This document shows positions 18,419 to 28,862 of a stretch of 64,000 bases of DNA, piece after piece. The position numbers were made by a program, and so were the translations under genes. Source of the DNA: Bacillus sp. JCM 19058 (GTDB lineage: Bacteria; Bacillota; Bacilli; Bacillales_H; Bacillaceae_D); contig BAXO01000012.1 in NCBI GenBank assembly GCA_001310555.1, positions 1-64,000 on the forward strand, given 5' to 3'. The stretch's first letter is position 1. The number at the start of each line of letters is the position of its first letter. Below the pieces are notes generated by a model that saw only the letters and a list, made by a program, of their open reading frames with translations, was not told where the DNA came from and ran no database searches.

Positions 18419-21364
18419 CTATTTATAATGAACTTCCCCCAGTTCCATTAATTGCCTTGCTACGCTTTCAACTTGTTTATTCGGAACAGCGCTTGCTCTA
18501 AGTTGTTTCTTTAATCTTTTCCTCATATCACGCTTCACATCTTCTTTCTCCGTCCAATCAATAATCTTTCCACTATCTTCAAAGATATCTGTAATGATTT
18601 CTGTTAAATCTTTTAAGCTTTCTTGTTCCATTTCAACTGGAATTTGCTGTTCCAACAACTGATAAAACGGCAACTGCTTTGCATCTTTTAGGCCAAACGA
18701 TTGACTCTCCCGTTCCATATGCCTCATTTCTTCTCTCATGGCATGATATTCTTCCAGTAGTTCTTCAATTGTTAATTGTCGTGCTTTACGTTGTTCGATT
18801 AACTGTTCTAATCGTTCTTTTATGGAAGTGTATTTCACTGGGTTCTCTTCAAGCTTGATTCGGATTTCATGTTTAATCGCATGTTCCATTTCCGCCGCTT
18901 TTGCATCAGGTGTCTTCAATTCGTCCAGCTTCTCTTCAAATTTGCTTGTTAAAATATTTACTGGTTCAAATAGAATTTCAGGTGTAGATGCATACACATA
19001 TTCCTCTATCAACTCACGGACTTTACCACCACAATCTGAAATATCCATAGTTCCATCATCCACGTAGTAACGAGATTTTGCTAATTTTCGAATCTTGCCT
19101 AGCCACTTCAAGTCATCAAGGTAAGGTTGTGCCTTCGGGCTTGGCATGACCATATCCATGCTTTCGGAAAAACTTCTTGAACGCTGTATCAAACGTATTA
19201 CGTATATCTTCTGGTTCCAATACTTTCAGATTAGCTTCAAGGTCACTTTTATTTATATAATCAAAGAACTGCATAACCCTGCGATGACGTGATTGCAATC
19301 GCGGAATCTCTTCATCTACATGGTGCATAGCTCCTTTAATATCTTCCTCATGGAAAATACCAAGAGCTTCTTCTAAGAAACGAGACACACCATAATAATC
19401 AACAATTAAACCATGTGTCTTTTTATCGTACGTTCGGTTCGTTCTTGCTATTGCTTGTAGTAAATTATGTTCCTTCAAAGGCTTGTCTAGATACATCACT
19501 TGTTCAATTGGTGCATCAAATCCAGTTAAAAGCTTGTCACATACAATTAAAAAGGCAAGAGGGTCCTCATCTAATGGTTTCTTAAAACGTTGAATCATTT
19601 CTTTTTCTTCTGCACGAGATAAAGCATACTGCTTCATTTTCTCTGAATCATTATGTGCACTTGAAATAATCAAAGCTGATTCATAATCACTTAATTCATC
19701 CAAAAGCTTTTTAAAAGCAACAGCAGCCTCTCTTGAAATGGAGACTATTTGTGCTTTAAAACCGTTTGGCTGAATATGTTTTTCATAGTGGTCAATGATA
19801 TCAAGCACGACCGTTCTTAATCGTTTTGGTGATGCTGTTAATGCCTCTTCTGTTACGTACTTTTGCTTAACGCGCTCTCTATCCTCATCAGAATAATCAC
19901 GGAAGAAACGGTCAAATAATGTATCGATGGTTTCTCCTTGTACATGTAAGTCTATTAATCTTGCTTCATAAAATATAGGAACGGTTGCCCCGTCTTCTAC
20001 AGCTTTTTCAATTGAATACTTATCGATGTACGTTCCAAAGGTTCGTACTGTACTCTTATCTTCTTTATCAATTGGGGTTCCTGTGAACCCTATATACGTC
20101 GCATTTGGAAGTCCAGTACGCATATTCATTGCGAGTGAACTGTATTGTGTTCGATGTGATTCATCAACAAGGACAATGACATTTTCTGAATCTGTAAGCA
20201 ATGGATACTCTTCATTTTCATTTGTCTGGAACTTCTGAACTAATGTCATAACAGTAGCACCAGGACCTTGACTAAGAAGTGTTTTTAACTGTTCTACTGA
20301 TTCTGCCTGTTGCGGATTTGGAAAACCACATCGTTTGAATGTAGCAGTTATTTGCGCATCTAAATCTTGTCGGTCGGTTACAACAACAATTATAGGATTC
20401 TCTAACTGTTTCATTCGACGTAACTTCATCGACAGAAAGACCATTGATAATGATTTACCAGAACCTTGTGTTGCCCATACAACACCACCGCGAGCATGTG
20501 GATGTCTACCAGCCATTATTCGCTGGACAGCCTTGTTCACAGCTCTATACTGCTGATAACGAGCCATTTTCTTAATCACCCGTCCATCTTCTGGTTCATA
20601 TACAATAAAGTTTAAGATGATATCAAATAGTCGTTCCTTTTCTAAAATCCCTATCGTCAAAATATCTTGGAGTGTCGGTTCTCACCCACATCCTGGACGG
20701 ATATAGGATAAGGTTCTTTCCACGTACTATAATGTTGTACTTTGGCTCCGATTGTTCCAACTTTTGCACGGTCATTACTCGTTGATATTAAGAATTGATT
20801 ATAATGGAAAAGCGTTTCATTTACTTGTTGGTAACGGAGTAACTGCTTGACCCCTTGCCCAATTTGTTCGTCTGGCGGTAAAGCTGGACTTTTACACTCA
20901 ATCACCACTAAAGGTAGTCCATTAACATAGAGCATAATATCTGGACGAATCGTATTATTTGCATGAGTATAACTCAATTGGCTAGTAATAATGAAATCAT
21001 TATTATCGATGTTATCAAAATCAATCAGCTTCACCGTCTGATTTTTGCGTCCGCTCCCTACATCTTGCTGAACCGACAACTGATTAATGAGTAATTCATG
21101 AAAATGCTGGTTTGCTTCCATGAGACTTGTTGTATCCATATGTGTAACATTACGAACGACTTTGTTTAAATTATTTTCATTTATCCAGGGATTCAAGCGT
21201 TGAATCGATTCTGCCAGTCGCTCTTTTAAAATAACTTCTATCTGAGATGTGCGTTCTTTGTCCAGTTCCATCCCATGAACATAGGTGTAGCCAAGCTTCT
21301 GAAGTTGGTCAATCATTCGATTTTCCACTAGCGTCTCTTCATTCCAAGCTTGTGCTTCAGTCAT
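18419..21364 (-). CDS. hsdR: Type I restriction endonuclease R subunit (frameshifted)
   Basis: This is the translocase-nuclease of a type I restriction complex, about 980 residues. The N-terminal PD-(D/E)xK nuclease shows RPDIMLYVNGLPLVVIECKS. The SF2 motor shows Walker A ATQGSGKS, the DEAD-like VDESHR, FTGTPI, VCDKLLTGFDAP and LLQAIARTNR. The C-terminal helical domain ends in QLMELGEVHYK. Two single-base breaks, near 20670 and 19160, split it into three frames. The ATG overlaps the hsdS stop (ATGA), so expression is coupled. Together with hsdM and hsdS it should cut unmodified DNA entering the cell. If the frame breaks were real the enzyme would be inactive, but they match the error pattern of the window. 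Confidence 0.92.
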
Positions 21365-22674
21365 GATGGAACCTCCTCATTTTCATTTATCGTTACACGG
21401 ACTTTTCCTGTTAGAAGTTGTTGCATAAGGCCTTGTTTTATCACCTTAAGATTTGAAAGAAAATTAAGCTCGCTTTCAATTCTACAATCGTGATGCTTTA
21501 AAATCTCTACTATTTTCAACTGTTCTTCTAACGGCGGAATTACCATAGGGAACTTTTCAACTACTTTCACATTTAAATTGGGTACACCACCACCAGCATA
21601 AAGGTCAACTTTTGCTTTTCTCTGATAAATAGGGCTATTTAATAAATACTTATAAAACTCACTGCTTAATTCATTCTTCATTCGAATTAATGTTAGACTT
21701 ACATATACTGAGAACTCCATATCAAAATCAACTATTGCAGCATTCCCAATTCCTGCTCCCACTCTAGTATAAAGAATGTCTCCTTTTTGTGGTTTTACCT
21801 TTTTGGTTAAATCCTTATGATAATCCTCACTAACGAAATTGTATTTTTCTAGTGATACTTTACCCCCTTTTACATTTTGAGCTGATAAAAATGGAATTCC
21901 TTCTTCTACATATTTAGGAGTACTTGCTACACCACACTTTAAAACATCGGTTATTTCTTTAAATGGTTTAACATCCCATTTTTCTGGAATGTCACCAACA
22001 GGAGACTTTTTAAATTGATGGTGCTCAATCCCTTTGGTCATCAACTGTTGCATTAATCCTTTTTTCACTGTTTCTGTTTGTTCGATGATTTGTTCTGTTT
22101 TTTCAATTGCATTATCGATTGATGAGAGGATTGCTGCTATTTTTTGTTGTTCTTTAATCGGAGGAACAGGAATCCTAATAGTACCTAAGTTTTTTCTGCT
22201 AATTCTCTGCCTTGTTGTACCAGAGGCAAATGATTGAACTTTTTTTTAAAGTTTTAAAAGCATTTAATGAGTAATTAATAAATCGAGTATTATACTTAGT
22301 CTCATCAGGACGTAAAATAACTACATCAACAGAAGTTATACTTTTAGTTTCAAGATTAGGGACAATGCACGAACGCCCTATTGGGTCTGCAAGCCTACAA
22401 ATTAAAATATCACCTTCTATTACTTCCTTACATTTCAGTTCGTCAAATGACTCCGATGAAATAAACTTCTTTGATTTTTTTTCTTTAAAGTTGCCTATAC
22501 CAATGTTACCAGTCTGAATTAATCTAATACCATTCTCCACTATATGTTCCGACTCTATCCAATCGCCATCAATGAATGAATTTTCAATTTTATCATTTGC
22601 TATATTCTTAATTTCTTTTAAATCCCATTCAATTGGAATTGGTCCATATTCGGTCTTTTTTTAAACTCACTCAT
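21361..22674 (-). CDS. hsdS: Type I restriction specificity subunit (frameshifted)
   Basis: The subunit reads the split recognition sequence. Two target-recognition domains are visible. The first includes RLIQTGNIGIGNFKEKKSKK and ends in a conserved helix with KEQQKIAAILSSIDNAIEK. The second begins KSPVGDIPEKWDV, includes FLSAQNVKGGKVSLE and ends in PPLEEQLKIVEILKHHDC. Each half is followed by a KxGLMQQL-type repeat, the usual internal symmetry. Breaks lie near 22655 and in the T-run near 22245. The ATG overlaps the hsdM stop as ATGAGTGA. The target sequence cannot be predicted. No second hsdS or inverted copy is present, so phase variation is not indicated. Confidence 0.9.
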
Positions 22675-24151
22675 AATACCCCAACTCCTTCAAATACCCA
22701 TACATCTTCTTCTCTACTTGCTCACGCTCTTCTTCTATTATCTTCAAATCATTCAGAGCAGCTTGCACATCAATTTCTTCTTCCTCTTCGGTTGTGTCGA
22801 TGTAACGTGCAATGTTTAAGTTATAATCATTTTCGTTAATTTCTCCGAGGCTTACAACTCGACAATATTTATCTTGTTCTTCCCATGCATCATAAGCAGT
22901 AATAATTTTCTCAATATCTTCATCACGAAGAACGTTCTGATTCTTGCCTTCTTGATAATCCTTCAAACCATCTAAAATAAAAACTTTTCCTTTTTGGTGT
23001 TCTGCTTTATTACGATTTAATACTAATATACAAGCAGGAATCCCTGTCCCATAGAATAGAGCTGATGGCAGACCAATAATAGCTTCAATTAAATCTTCTT
23101 TTAATAACCCTTCACGTATTTTCCCCTCAGCACCACCACGGAATAACACACCATGTGGCATGACAACACCAGCTTTCCCTTCATGGTTCAATGTCGAGGC
23201 CATATGTTGAACAAAGGCATAATCCCCTGCATTTTTCGGTGGAATACCAAAGCGAAAACGACCATACTCATCAGCCTCAGCTTCTTCTCTTCCCCAGTTC
23301 TTGAGAGAAAAAGGTGGGTTTGCAATTACTCTGTCATATAAAAGAAGTTCTTTATCATCACCTAGAAGCTTTGGCTCACGTATCGTATCCCCTCGCTCAA
23401 TACGATGGTCACTTAATCCATGCAACAACAAGTTCATCTTACAAATTGCCCATGTATTCAAGTTTCGTTCTTGACCGTGTAGAGATAAATTCCTTGGGTT
23501 ACCTCCCTGTGACTTTATATAGTCCACAGATTGAATAAGCATCCCACCTGAACCAACCGTTGGGTCACATACACGCATACCTTCTTCTGGTTTAATCAAA
23601 TTCACAATTAATTCAACTACTTTTGATGGTGTGTAGAATTCGCCACCCTTTTTTCCAGCATCGTCCGCAAACTGCTTGATTAAATATTCATAAGCACGAC
23701 CTAACATGTCTGGCTCTGATAGGTTTCCATTACTTAAATCAATGGATGAAAAATGTTGGATGAGTTGCATCAATAATTTATCTGGAAGTTTTTCTTTATC
23801 GTTAAAATCAATATTTGCTAATACACCAACTAATGAATGATTCTCTTCTTCCAATGCTTCAAAAGCTTTGTTAATCGTATTACCGATATCTTGTGTTTGG
23901 ATTTGAATTTGTGTCCAGCGAGCTCTCTCTGGGACGAAAAACTGGTGTTCATCACGGTCATACCAACCGTAATCATCATCTTCTTTACGTTCGATTTCTT
24001 TTGCCGTTTCAATAAATACATCACTTAGACGTTTTAAAAACAGTAAACCAAATATGTAATTCTTATAATCAGATGAATCGATGGAGCCTCTTAATATATT
24101 TGCTGATTCCCATAAATGCGATTCCAATTCTTGTAACGTTAGCTTAGCCAT
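22667..24151 (-). CDS. hsdM: Type I restriction-modification methyltransferase M subunit
   Basis: This is an intact 494-residue adenine-N6 methyltransferase. The N-terminal helical HsdM domain (ANILRGSIDSSDYKNYIFGL) is followed by the SAM-binding motif VCDPTVGSGGML and the catalytic motif VIANPPFSLKNW (NPPF). Further motifs are GEFYTPSKVVELIVNLI and PHGVLFRGGAEGKIR. It heads the coupled hsdM-hsdS-hsdR operon, with GAGGGATGAC as ribosome site. With HsdS it would methylate the host at the bipartite target and protect the island and chromosome from HsdR. It is the only hsd gene free of frame errors. Confidence 0.95.
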   Translation of the reverse strand: MAKLTLQELESHLWESANILRGSIDSSDYKNYIFGLLFLKRLSDVFIETAKEIERKEDDDYGWYDRDEHQFFVPERARWTQIQIQTQDIGNTINKAFEALEEENHSLVGVLANIDFNDKEKLPDKLLMQLIQHFSSIDLSNGNLSEPDMLGRAYEYLIKQFADDAGKKGGEFYTPSKVVELIVNLIKPEEGMRVCDPTVGSGGMLIQSVDYIKSQGGNPRNLSLHGQERNLNTWAICKMNLLLHGLSDHRIERGDTIREPKLLGDDKELLLYDRVIANPPFSLKNWGREEAEADEYGRFRFGIPPKNAGDYAFVQHMASTLNHEGKAGVVMPHGVLFRGGAEGKIREGLLKEDLIEAIIGLPSALFYGTGIPACILVLNRNKAEHQKGKVFILDGLKDYQEGKNQNVLRDEDIEKIITAYDAWEEQDKYCRVVSLGEINENDYNLNIARYIDTTEEEEEIDVQAALNDLKIIEEEREQVEKKMYGYLKELGYYE

Positions 24152-24386
24152 ATGTCATCCCTCGTATCTTTCTTTTTACCTATATTACAAATATATCAAA
24201 ATAAGCATGAAATAGATAGAAATGGGGCTAAATTGGCAGATAAAGATAATTACCCCTATATGAGTGAAAATATGAAAAAAATTTCAACCTCAAGTTATGT
24301 ATGTATGCATTGTTATTTCGAACGTTTGGTGCCACCGCCTCTTAATGAGGGGTTATTTTATTGACTAATTGAAAGGAGGTGAGAAC

Positions 24387-24578
24387 ATGTTACGGCAACA
24401 CAAGAACACTGTGAAAGCTACTATCAGAAAGAAAGGTTACTGGACTGGATTCCTTGTGGTAAACAAGGTGCATCCAGCACAAGTCAATGGTCTCTGGTGT
24501 CTTGGTATGAAAGTTACTGTTAGCAGCCAGGTAGAACTGGAAAATCTTATTGCCAAATATGCACTACAACTGCAATAA
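24387..24578 (+). CDS. Small island protein of unknown function
   Basis: A 63-residue ORF starts at an ATG with a perfect ribosome site (AAAGGAGGTGAGAAC). The product, MLRQHKNTVKATIRKKGYW onward, is basic and beta-rich, with a central WTGFLVVNKVHPAQVNGLW and a C-terminal SSQVELENLIAKY helix. I do not recognise a named family. It is the first of a plus-strand series (this gene, 24649, radC) divergent from hsdM, and probably belongs to the island's maintenance functions. Confidence 0.6.
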   Translation: MLRQHKNTVKATIRKKGYWTGFLVVNKVHPAQVNGLWCLGMKVTVSSQVELENLIAKYALQLQ

Positions 24579-24648
24579 CGAATTAGGAAATCGTGTTACT
24601 TTTTACGTTCAACAAAAAGAAAAATAAATAAAAGAAAGGATGAATTAA

Positions 24649-25369
24649 ATGATTGAGGAAAATAATATTGTTAGCTTACCAACGAAAGACAACACCAGCC
24701 GAATGAACCCTGGTAACACTCTTTCAATAGAAGAAGTAATCAAAAGGAATGAGCAGTTTAAGAAGTTTATCCATCAGACGATGGCAGAAGGAATTGATTA
24801 TGGTAAGGTTGCAGGCTATTCCAAGCCAACCCTATTAAAGCCAGGTGCAGAAAAAAATCTGTCAATATATGAAACTTTCGATTCATTATGAAGTAAGTCA
24901 TCGATATGAGGAGTGGCATGAAGGGATATTTTACTATGAAGTTCGAGTCATTTTAAAGCAACGGGATAACATGCAATCAGTTACACAAGGCATTGGCTCA
25001 GCGAATACGAAGGAAAAACAATATCTTGGTCAAAGTCCATTTACGATTATTAATACTGTCCTGAAGATGGCAAAGAAGCGGGCATTAGTAGATGCGGTAT
25101 TAAATATATCAGCAACGAGCGGTATCTTTACACAGGATATTGAGGATATGCCAAGAAAAGTAATCACTAAAGGAGGTGATAGAACAATTACCAAACGTCA
25201 GCTTTATAAAATTCATCTACTTGTCAAAGAGCAAGGTTTAAAACCCAACGTTGCCAGAGAGCTGTTGAAGATGAATTACGATGTGGACCATAGTACACAA
25301 TTATCAAAGGAACAAGCATCTTCATTTATCCAAGATTTATTGCATTTAAATGATGCTTTTAGGAGGTGA
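24649..25369 (+). CDS. Mobile-element protein with KPGAEK motif (frameshifted)
   Basis: This protein of about 240 residues carries the stretch GIDYGKVAGYSKPTLLKPGA followed by EK, a motif I associate with phage and integrative-element proteins encoded near recombination genes. A break in an A-run near 24855 is followed by the expected ICQYMKLSIHYEVSHRYEEW and then GQSPFTIINTVLKMAKKRAL, a helical core typical of this group. The C-terminal third (TKRQLYKIHLLVKEQGLKP) looks like a small separate helical domain. Function is unknown; a role in DNA repair or recombination is suggested only by its neighbour radC. The start has an AAAGGATG ribosome site. Confidence 0.6.
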
Positions 25370-25562
25370 ATTACATGTTAAATAAGAGAATAGCTCGTTG
25401 AACTGCTCATTGGATATTGAATCTGGTGAGCTATTTTTATGCACAAAAAAAAGAGCTCATATAGAGCCCTAAGCACATTGCAATTATAACAAAAAAATAA
25501 AACATTTCAAGAAGGAGAGGCTGTAATGGTCTCTCCTTTTTCTATTTTAGGAGGAAACTATA

Positions 25563-26173
25563 ATGAAAAACTTTATTGATAAAACAACATTTCAATCATT
25601 ACTAACGACTACTTTACGTGAAAAGGACGACAGCTATATAGTATCTGAGCTATTTCAGCGCTACCCTTCTATCCAAGAACTATTGGATGTAGCAGAAGAC
25701 GAACTCATCACAATTAAGGGCATTGGGAAAGTGAAAGCAAAACAAATCGTGTCTGTATTAAAGTTAGCAAGATTAAATCCAATTTGTGCTGAGGACCGTT
25801 ATACGATTAGAAGTCCTGAAGATGCGTACCATTATTTATCCGACATGCAGTATTTGCAACGAGAAGAATTTGTAGTCCTTGGTCTGAATACAAAAAAAAT
25901 GAAATCATGTTTAGAAAAACAGTCTTTACTGGGTCATTAAATGCTAGCATTGTCCATCCAAGAGAAACGTTTAAAGAATTAATTAGAAGGAGCTGTGCCT
26001 CTTGCATTGTCGTACATAACCATCCCAGTGGCTCGCCATCACCTAGCCAAGAGGATATACATGTTACGAAACGATTATCTGAAACTGGAAAGGTAGTAGG
26101 TATAGAGGTGCTGGACCATATTGTCATTGGTGCAGGAAAATTTGTGAGCTTAAAAGAAAAGGGATATCTCTAA
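25563..26173 (+). CDS. radC: RadC-family JAB-domain protein (frameshifted)
   Basis: The protein of about 203 residues has a helix-hairpin-helix N-terminus ([20 protein letters not shown]) and a JAB/MPN domain with the metal motif [17 protein letters not shown] break in the A8 run near 25895 separates the two parts; corrected, it reads [20 protein letters not shown]. RadC proteins are common on mobile elements, including SCC elements and ICEs. Their function is unsettled despite the name. The start has an AGGAGG site. It follows the KPGAEK protein by about 190 bp, a gap containing only short A-rich hairpin-like sequence. Confidence 0.85.
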
Positions 26174-26237
26174 GATGAACTAGTCTGACAGAAATTCGTT
26201 GTCATTCTATTTATGTTTGCCTAATATGTAAACAAGG

Positions 26238-26408
26238 GTGGATAATGCAGTGGGTATCGGTGCCATTATTGTGGGGATTATGATATGTTTTGATGTCTAC
26301 TTCGGTTCTTCTAAAGAATCCACCAGTCATCATGTAGTTGGATGCGGGCTTATATTACTATTGATTTTTGTATTAGTCGTTGCATTAATTACATCCATAA
26401 GCTATTGA
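26238..26408 (+). CDS. Small membrane protein
   Basis: A 56-codon ORF begins with GTG and encodes two hydrophobic stretches, VGIGAIIVGIMICFDVYF and CGLILLLIFVLVVALITSI, separated by a Ser/His-rich turn. The start is not certain because the ribosome site is weak. A ggggaca/tgtccct hairpin at about 26431-26453 follows the stop and may terminate transcription. The function is unknown; it is too short for a database-free assignment. Confidence 0.4.
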   Translation: MDNAVGIGAIIVGIMICFDVYFGSSKESTSHHVVGCGLILLLIFVLVVALITSISY

Positions 26409-26532
26409 CATAAAGTGCATTTGAAATAACGGGGACAGCTTTCTGGTTGTCCCTCTAATATTAAACTATCGGTTATTTTCAAATACACATTACTTAAGCA
26501 TAATAATTTACCAATGGAAGGAATGTTTATAT

Positions 26533-27189
26533 ATGAAAAGAGGAAAAGAGCTTATATACGATATATTAGTACTTAATCCTTTATCTAACTTTAGTGAGTA
26601 TGCTACATATATCGAAAAAAACCTTGAACAGGAAGCTAAAAAATATGAGAAACAATTAGCTGAATTTGACCATGAAGAAGTTACCGAAGAATGGGAAAAA
26701 GAATTTGAAGATATGGTTGAATCAGTATTAGATGATATGACGCCTTTTACTCATTACTTTCCTGAAATAATGCGTTCTTCATTACTGATAAGTGTGTATG
26801 CATTTTTTGAGGAAAAATTAATTTCCACATGTAAAGGCGAAAAGAATAGTCTACAATTTTCTAATATTAGAGGTAACAGCACAATTGAAAGGGCACAAAT
26901 ATATATTGAAAAGGTTATGAAAATTGACTTCCCATCCAATAATAAACATTGGAAATTTCTACGCAATGTAAATAAAATTCGAAATTGCTTCGTACATAAC
27001 GGGGGTAAGATAAATAAAGATAAGAGTGAAAGGTTAAATAACATTATAGAGGATATGGATAACATACATGTTAACGAGCGTGGGAAAATTGTTATAGAGA
27101 AGGATTTTATTGAAGGAATGATAATGCATGTGGATAGTTTCCTATCGATGCTATATTTAGAAACTGACATCCTTGCAAAAAGGAAATAA
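26533..27189 (+). CDS. HEPN-like protein with RNxxxH motif
   Basis: This intact 218-residue, mostly helical and very charged protein has KIRNCFVHNGGKINKDKSE, which gives the R-N-x-x-x-H motif typical of HEPN ribonucleases. It is preceded by a long helix with HYFPEIMRSSLLISVYAFFE, as in HEPN proteins of the RiboL-PSP/Cthe_2314 sort. HEPN proteins act as RNases in abortive-infection and toxin-antitoxin systems. No nucleotidyltransferase (MNT) antitoxin is adjacent. The nearest gene is an HTH-containing protein convergent at 27402. RNase activity is inferred from the motif. Confidence 0.65.
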   Translation: MKRGKELIYDILVLNPLSNFSEYATYIEKNLEQEAKKYEKQLAEFDHEEVTEEWEKEFEDMVESVLDDMTPFTHYFPEIMRSSLLISVYAFFEEKLISTCKGEKNSLQFSNIRGNSTIERAQIYIEKVMKIDFPSNNKHWKFLRNVNKIRNCFVHNGGKINKDKSERLNNIIEDMDNIHVNERGKIVIEKDFIEGMIMHVDSFLSMLYLETDILAKRK

Positions 27190-27361
27190 CCTGGGGTTCA
27201 CTAGCTGCATATATAATAGGATTGTCTACACCTACTAGACCTAATTTTATATCGTATACCGTAATAAACCCATACAGAACAAGGGTTCCCACGCAGGATG
27301 CACTTTGTTGCAAAATATGATTACATTGGCTGACGCTGAGTGAGGAGATACAACTTTCTTA

Positions 27362-27392
27362 AGAAAAGGGACATAAGCATGGCTTTGTCCCT
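27362..27392 (-). terminator. Terminator of the HTH-containing gene
   Basis: agggaca (27367-27373) and tgtccct (27386-27392) form a stem. On the minus strand it is followed by ttttctt. It lies about ten bases after the stop at 27402. The region 27190-27360 holds no gene. Confidence 0.55.
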
Positions 27393-27401
27393 AGCTAGAA
27401 A

Positions 27402-27987
27402 TCAATTATTCCAATCCTCATCATAGTGTATATATTCACCATATTCGTCCAAAGTATACTTTTATTGAATAAATATAACTCGAGATTTTGGTGATATTTC
27501 TCGGGTAAGCATTTCTTTCCCACTTCAAATTCACGAACATCTTTTATGCTACATCCAATAATATCTGCAACCTGTGAGTCACTTAAACCTTCATAGGCTC
27601 GTTTAACACGAAGCATCATGTGAATTGGTGCAGAAGCAATATTATCTCCTATAAGTAACATTCGGGCTCCTTCTGGTTTTAACTTCTCCTCTAACTCAAA
27701 AAAAATACAGTTTCATCACGAATGAAATCCATAATCAATGTATTTTCCTTTTCTGTGGAATAATAATCCTCCACCTGTTTCTCATAATCTAGTTTTGTTA
27801 TAAGATGTTTTACAAAAGCACCCAGTTCTTCATTGCTTTGGTTACTCATTACTCTTTCTTCAATTTTCTCCATAGCATAATCATCAATAATCTGATGAAT
27901 ATCACTACAGCTTAAACTAACCGAAGCCTTAACTTCCTTGAGTATACCCTTTAATTCCGCATAAGATTGTTCTGCTTCTTTGTTCAA
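27402..27987 (-). CDS. HTH-containing protein of unknown function (frameshifted)
   Basis: After correcting a T8 run near 27700 and a second break near 27450, this is one protein of about 195 residues. The first 95 residues are helical and acidic (AEQSYAELKGILKEVKASVS, EERVMSNQSNEELGAFVKHL). The second half contains a helix-turn-helix-like unit, LSDSQVADIIGCSIKDVREF, and the C-terminus reads LDEYGEYIHYDEDWNN. It might be a regulator or antitoxin-like partner of the convergent HEPN gene, but convergent orientation is unusual for such pairs. The ribosome site AAAGGAGAGAAG is strong. Confidence 0.5.
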
Positions 27988-28312
27988 TTTACTTCTCTCC
28001 TTTATTGGCAGGTATAATTACATTCATTACTGAGACCATCCCATAGATTCAGTAAGCTTTAATAAGCTAAGGTACATCGGGTGGCAGTTATTTTCTTCTA
28101 AGGTACTTTGAGTTAGCAGACAAATCCGTCACATGCTAACAATGCCTATTGTGTTGCTTAGTTGATATTTTTGTATTAATTGGCATCTTTATCTACTTCG
28201 AATAATGGTGACGGCGAGGTACTGAATCGCTAATACAGATAATTGTTATTAACTTCCTGTTTAATGGGAAAACGGCTCTGAGTGCATACTACTCCCTGTG
28301 AAAAAGTGCATA

Positions 28313-28527
28313 TTAATAGCATTTCTGCACAAAGAGTAGTTTTCGAGTCAACATTCCCGTTCCTAATTGGTAGGGTATCCGTATCGTCATGCTCGTACTA
28401 ACCAGCTTACTAATCTGTTCTCTACTTATTTCGAGAACCTTTGATTTAGAAAGCAAACACTTTGCAGGTACTTCCAACGCCCCACCTGCTTCAATCAACA
28501 TCTGTTGAAATCTACGTGTTCCTCCAT
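28313..28527 (-). CDS. Small island protein of unknown function (frameshifted)
   Basis: About 70 residues. The ATG at 28527 starts MEEHVDF and, after a one-base break near 28505, continues QMLIEAGGALEVPAKCLLSK and ends in a basic segment with IPYQLGTGMLTRKLLFVQK. I do not recognise the family. It follows another short ORF (28541-28685) in the same direction, divergent from the regulator at 28863. Coding is judged from sequence continuity across the break and a GAGGGAATTAG ribosome site. Confidence 0.4.
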
Positions 28528-28540
28528 TCGTCTAATTCCC

Positions 28541-28685
28541 TCATATAAAAGAAGGAACTGAACCCCCGCAACTTATATTTTGTACGCTTGGTACAGAGGC
28601 ATCGTTGCGTTTATCCTCCTGACGTACCAGATGGAAGTACGATTTCTATCTGTTCCGTATGGACTTTTTGTGACATTGGCTCCAT
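28541..28685 (-). CDS. Small ORF divergent from the Cro/CI-type regulator (frameshifted)
   Basis: The minus strand encodes MEPMSQKVHTEQIEIVLPSG followed, after one frame change near 28615, by DASVPSVQNISCGGSVPSF and a TGA at 28541. In frame the open stretch extends upstream to 28739 (WNGLATAYSKYWQGD), so the true start may be earlier and obscured by an error. Function is unknown. Its position, divergent from a repressor-like gene, is that of an early island gene under that repressor's control. Confidence 0.35.
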
Positions 28686-28799
28686 ATCACCTTGCCAGTA
28701 TTTTGAATACGCTGTTGCCAGGCCATTCCAGCTAAGTATTTAATTTTGTTTGTTTTTGCTACAACTAACATATTCCATTAAGGACACAAAGTCAAGCAA

Positions 28800-28828
28800 A
28801 TTCGTTTCCGATTTGGAAATATTATGAT
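28800..28828 (+). promoter_or_regulatory. Putative promoter and operator of the Cro/CI-type regulator
   Basis: TATGAT at 28823-28828 is a plausible -10 box. The -35 region is poor and overlaps the inverted repeat TTTCC...GGAAA (28805-28818). A weak promoter overlapped by symmetry suggests autoregulation by the HTH protein encoded just downstream. Confidence 0.3.
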
Positions 28829-28862
28829 ACATTAATCATAGATGAAAAGGGAGGAATTAGAT

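Noticed and set aside
21361..22674. Phase-variable hsdS locus
   Set aside because: Only one hsdS is present, with no inverted partial copy, no second recombinase and no simple-sequence repeat beyond error-prone homopolymers.
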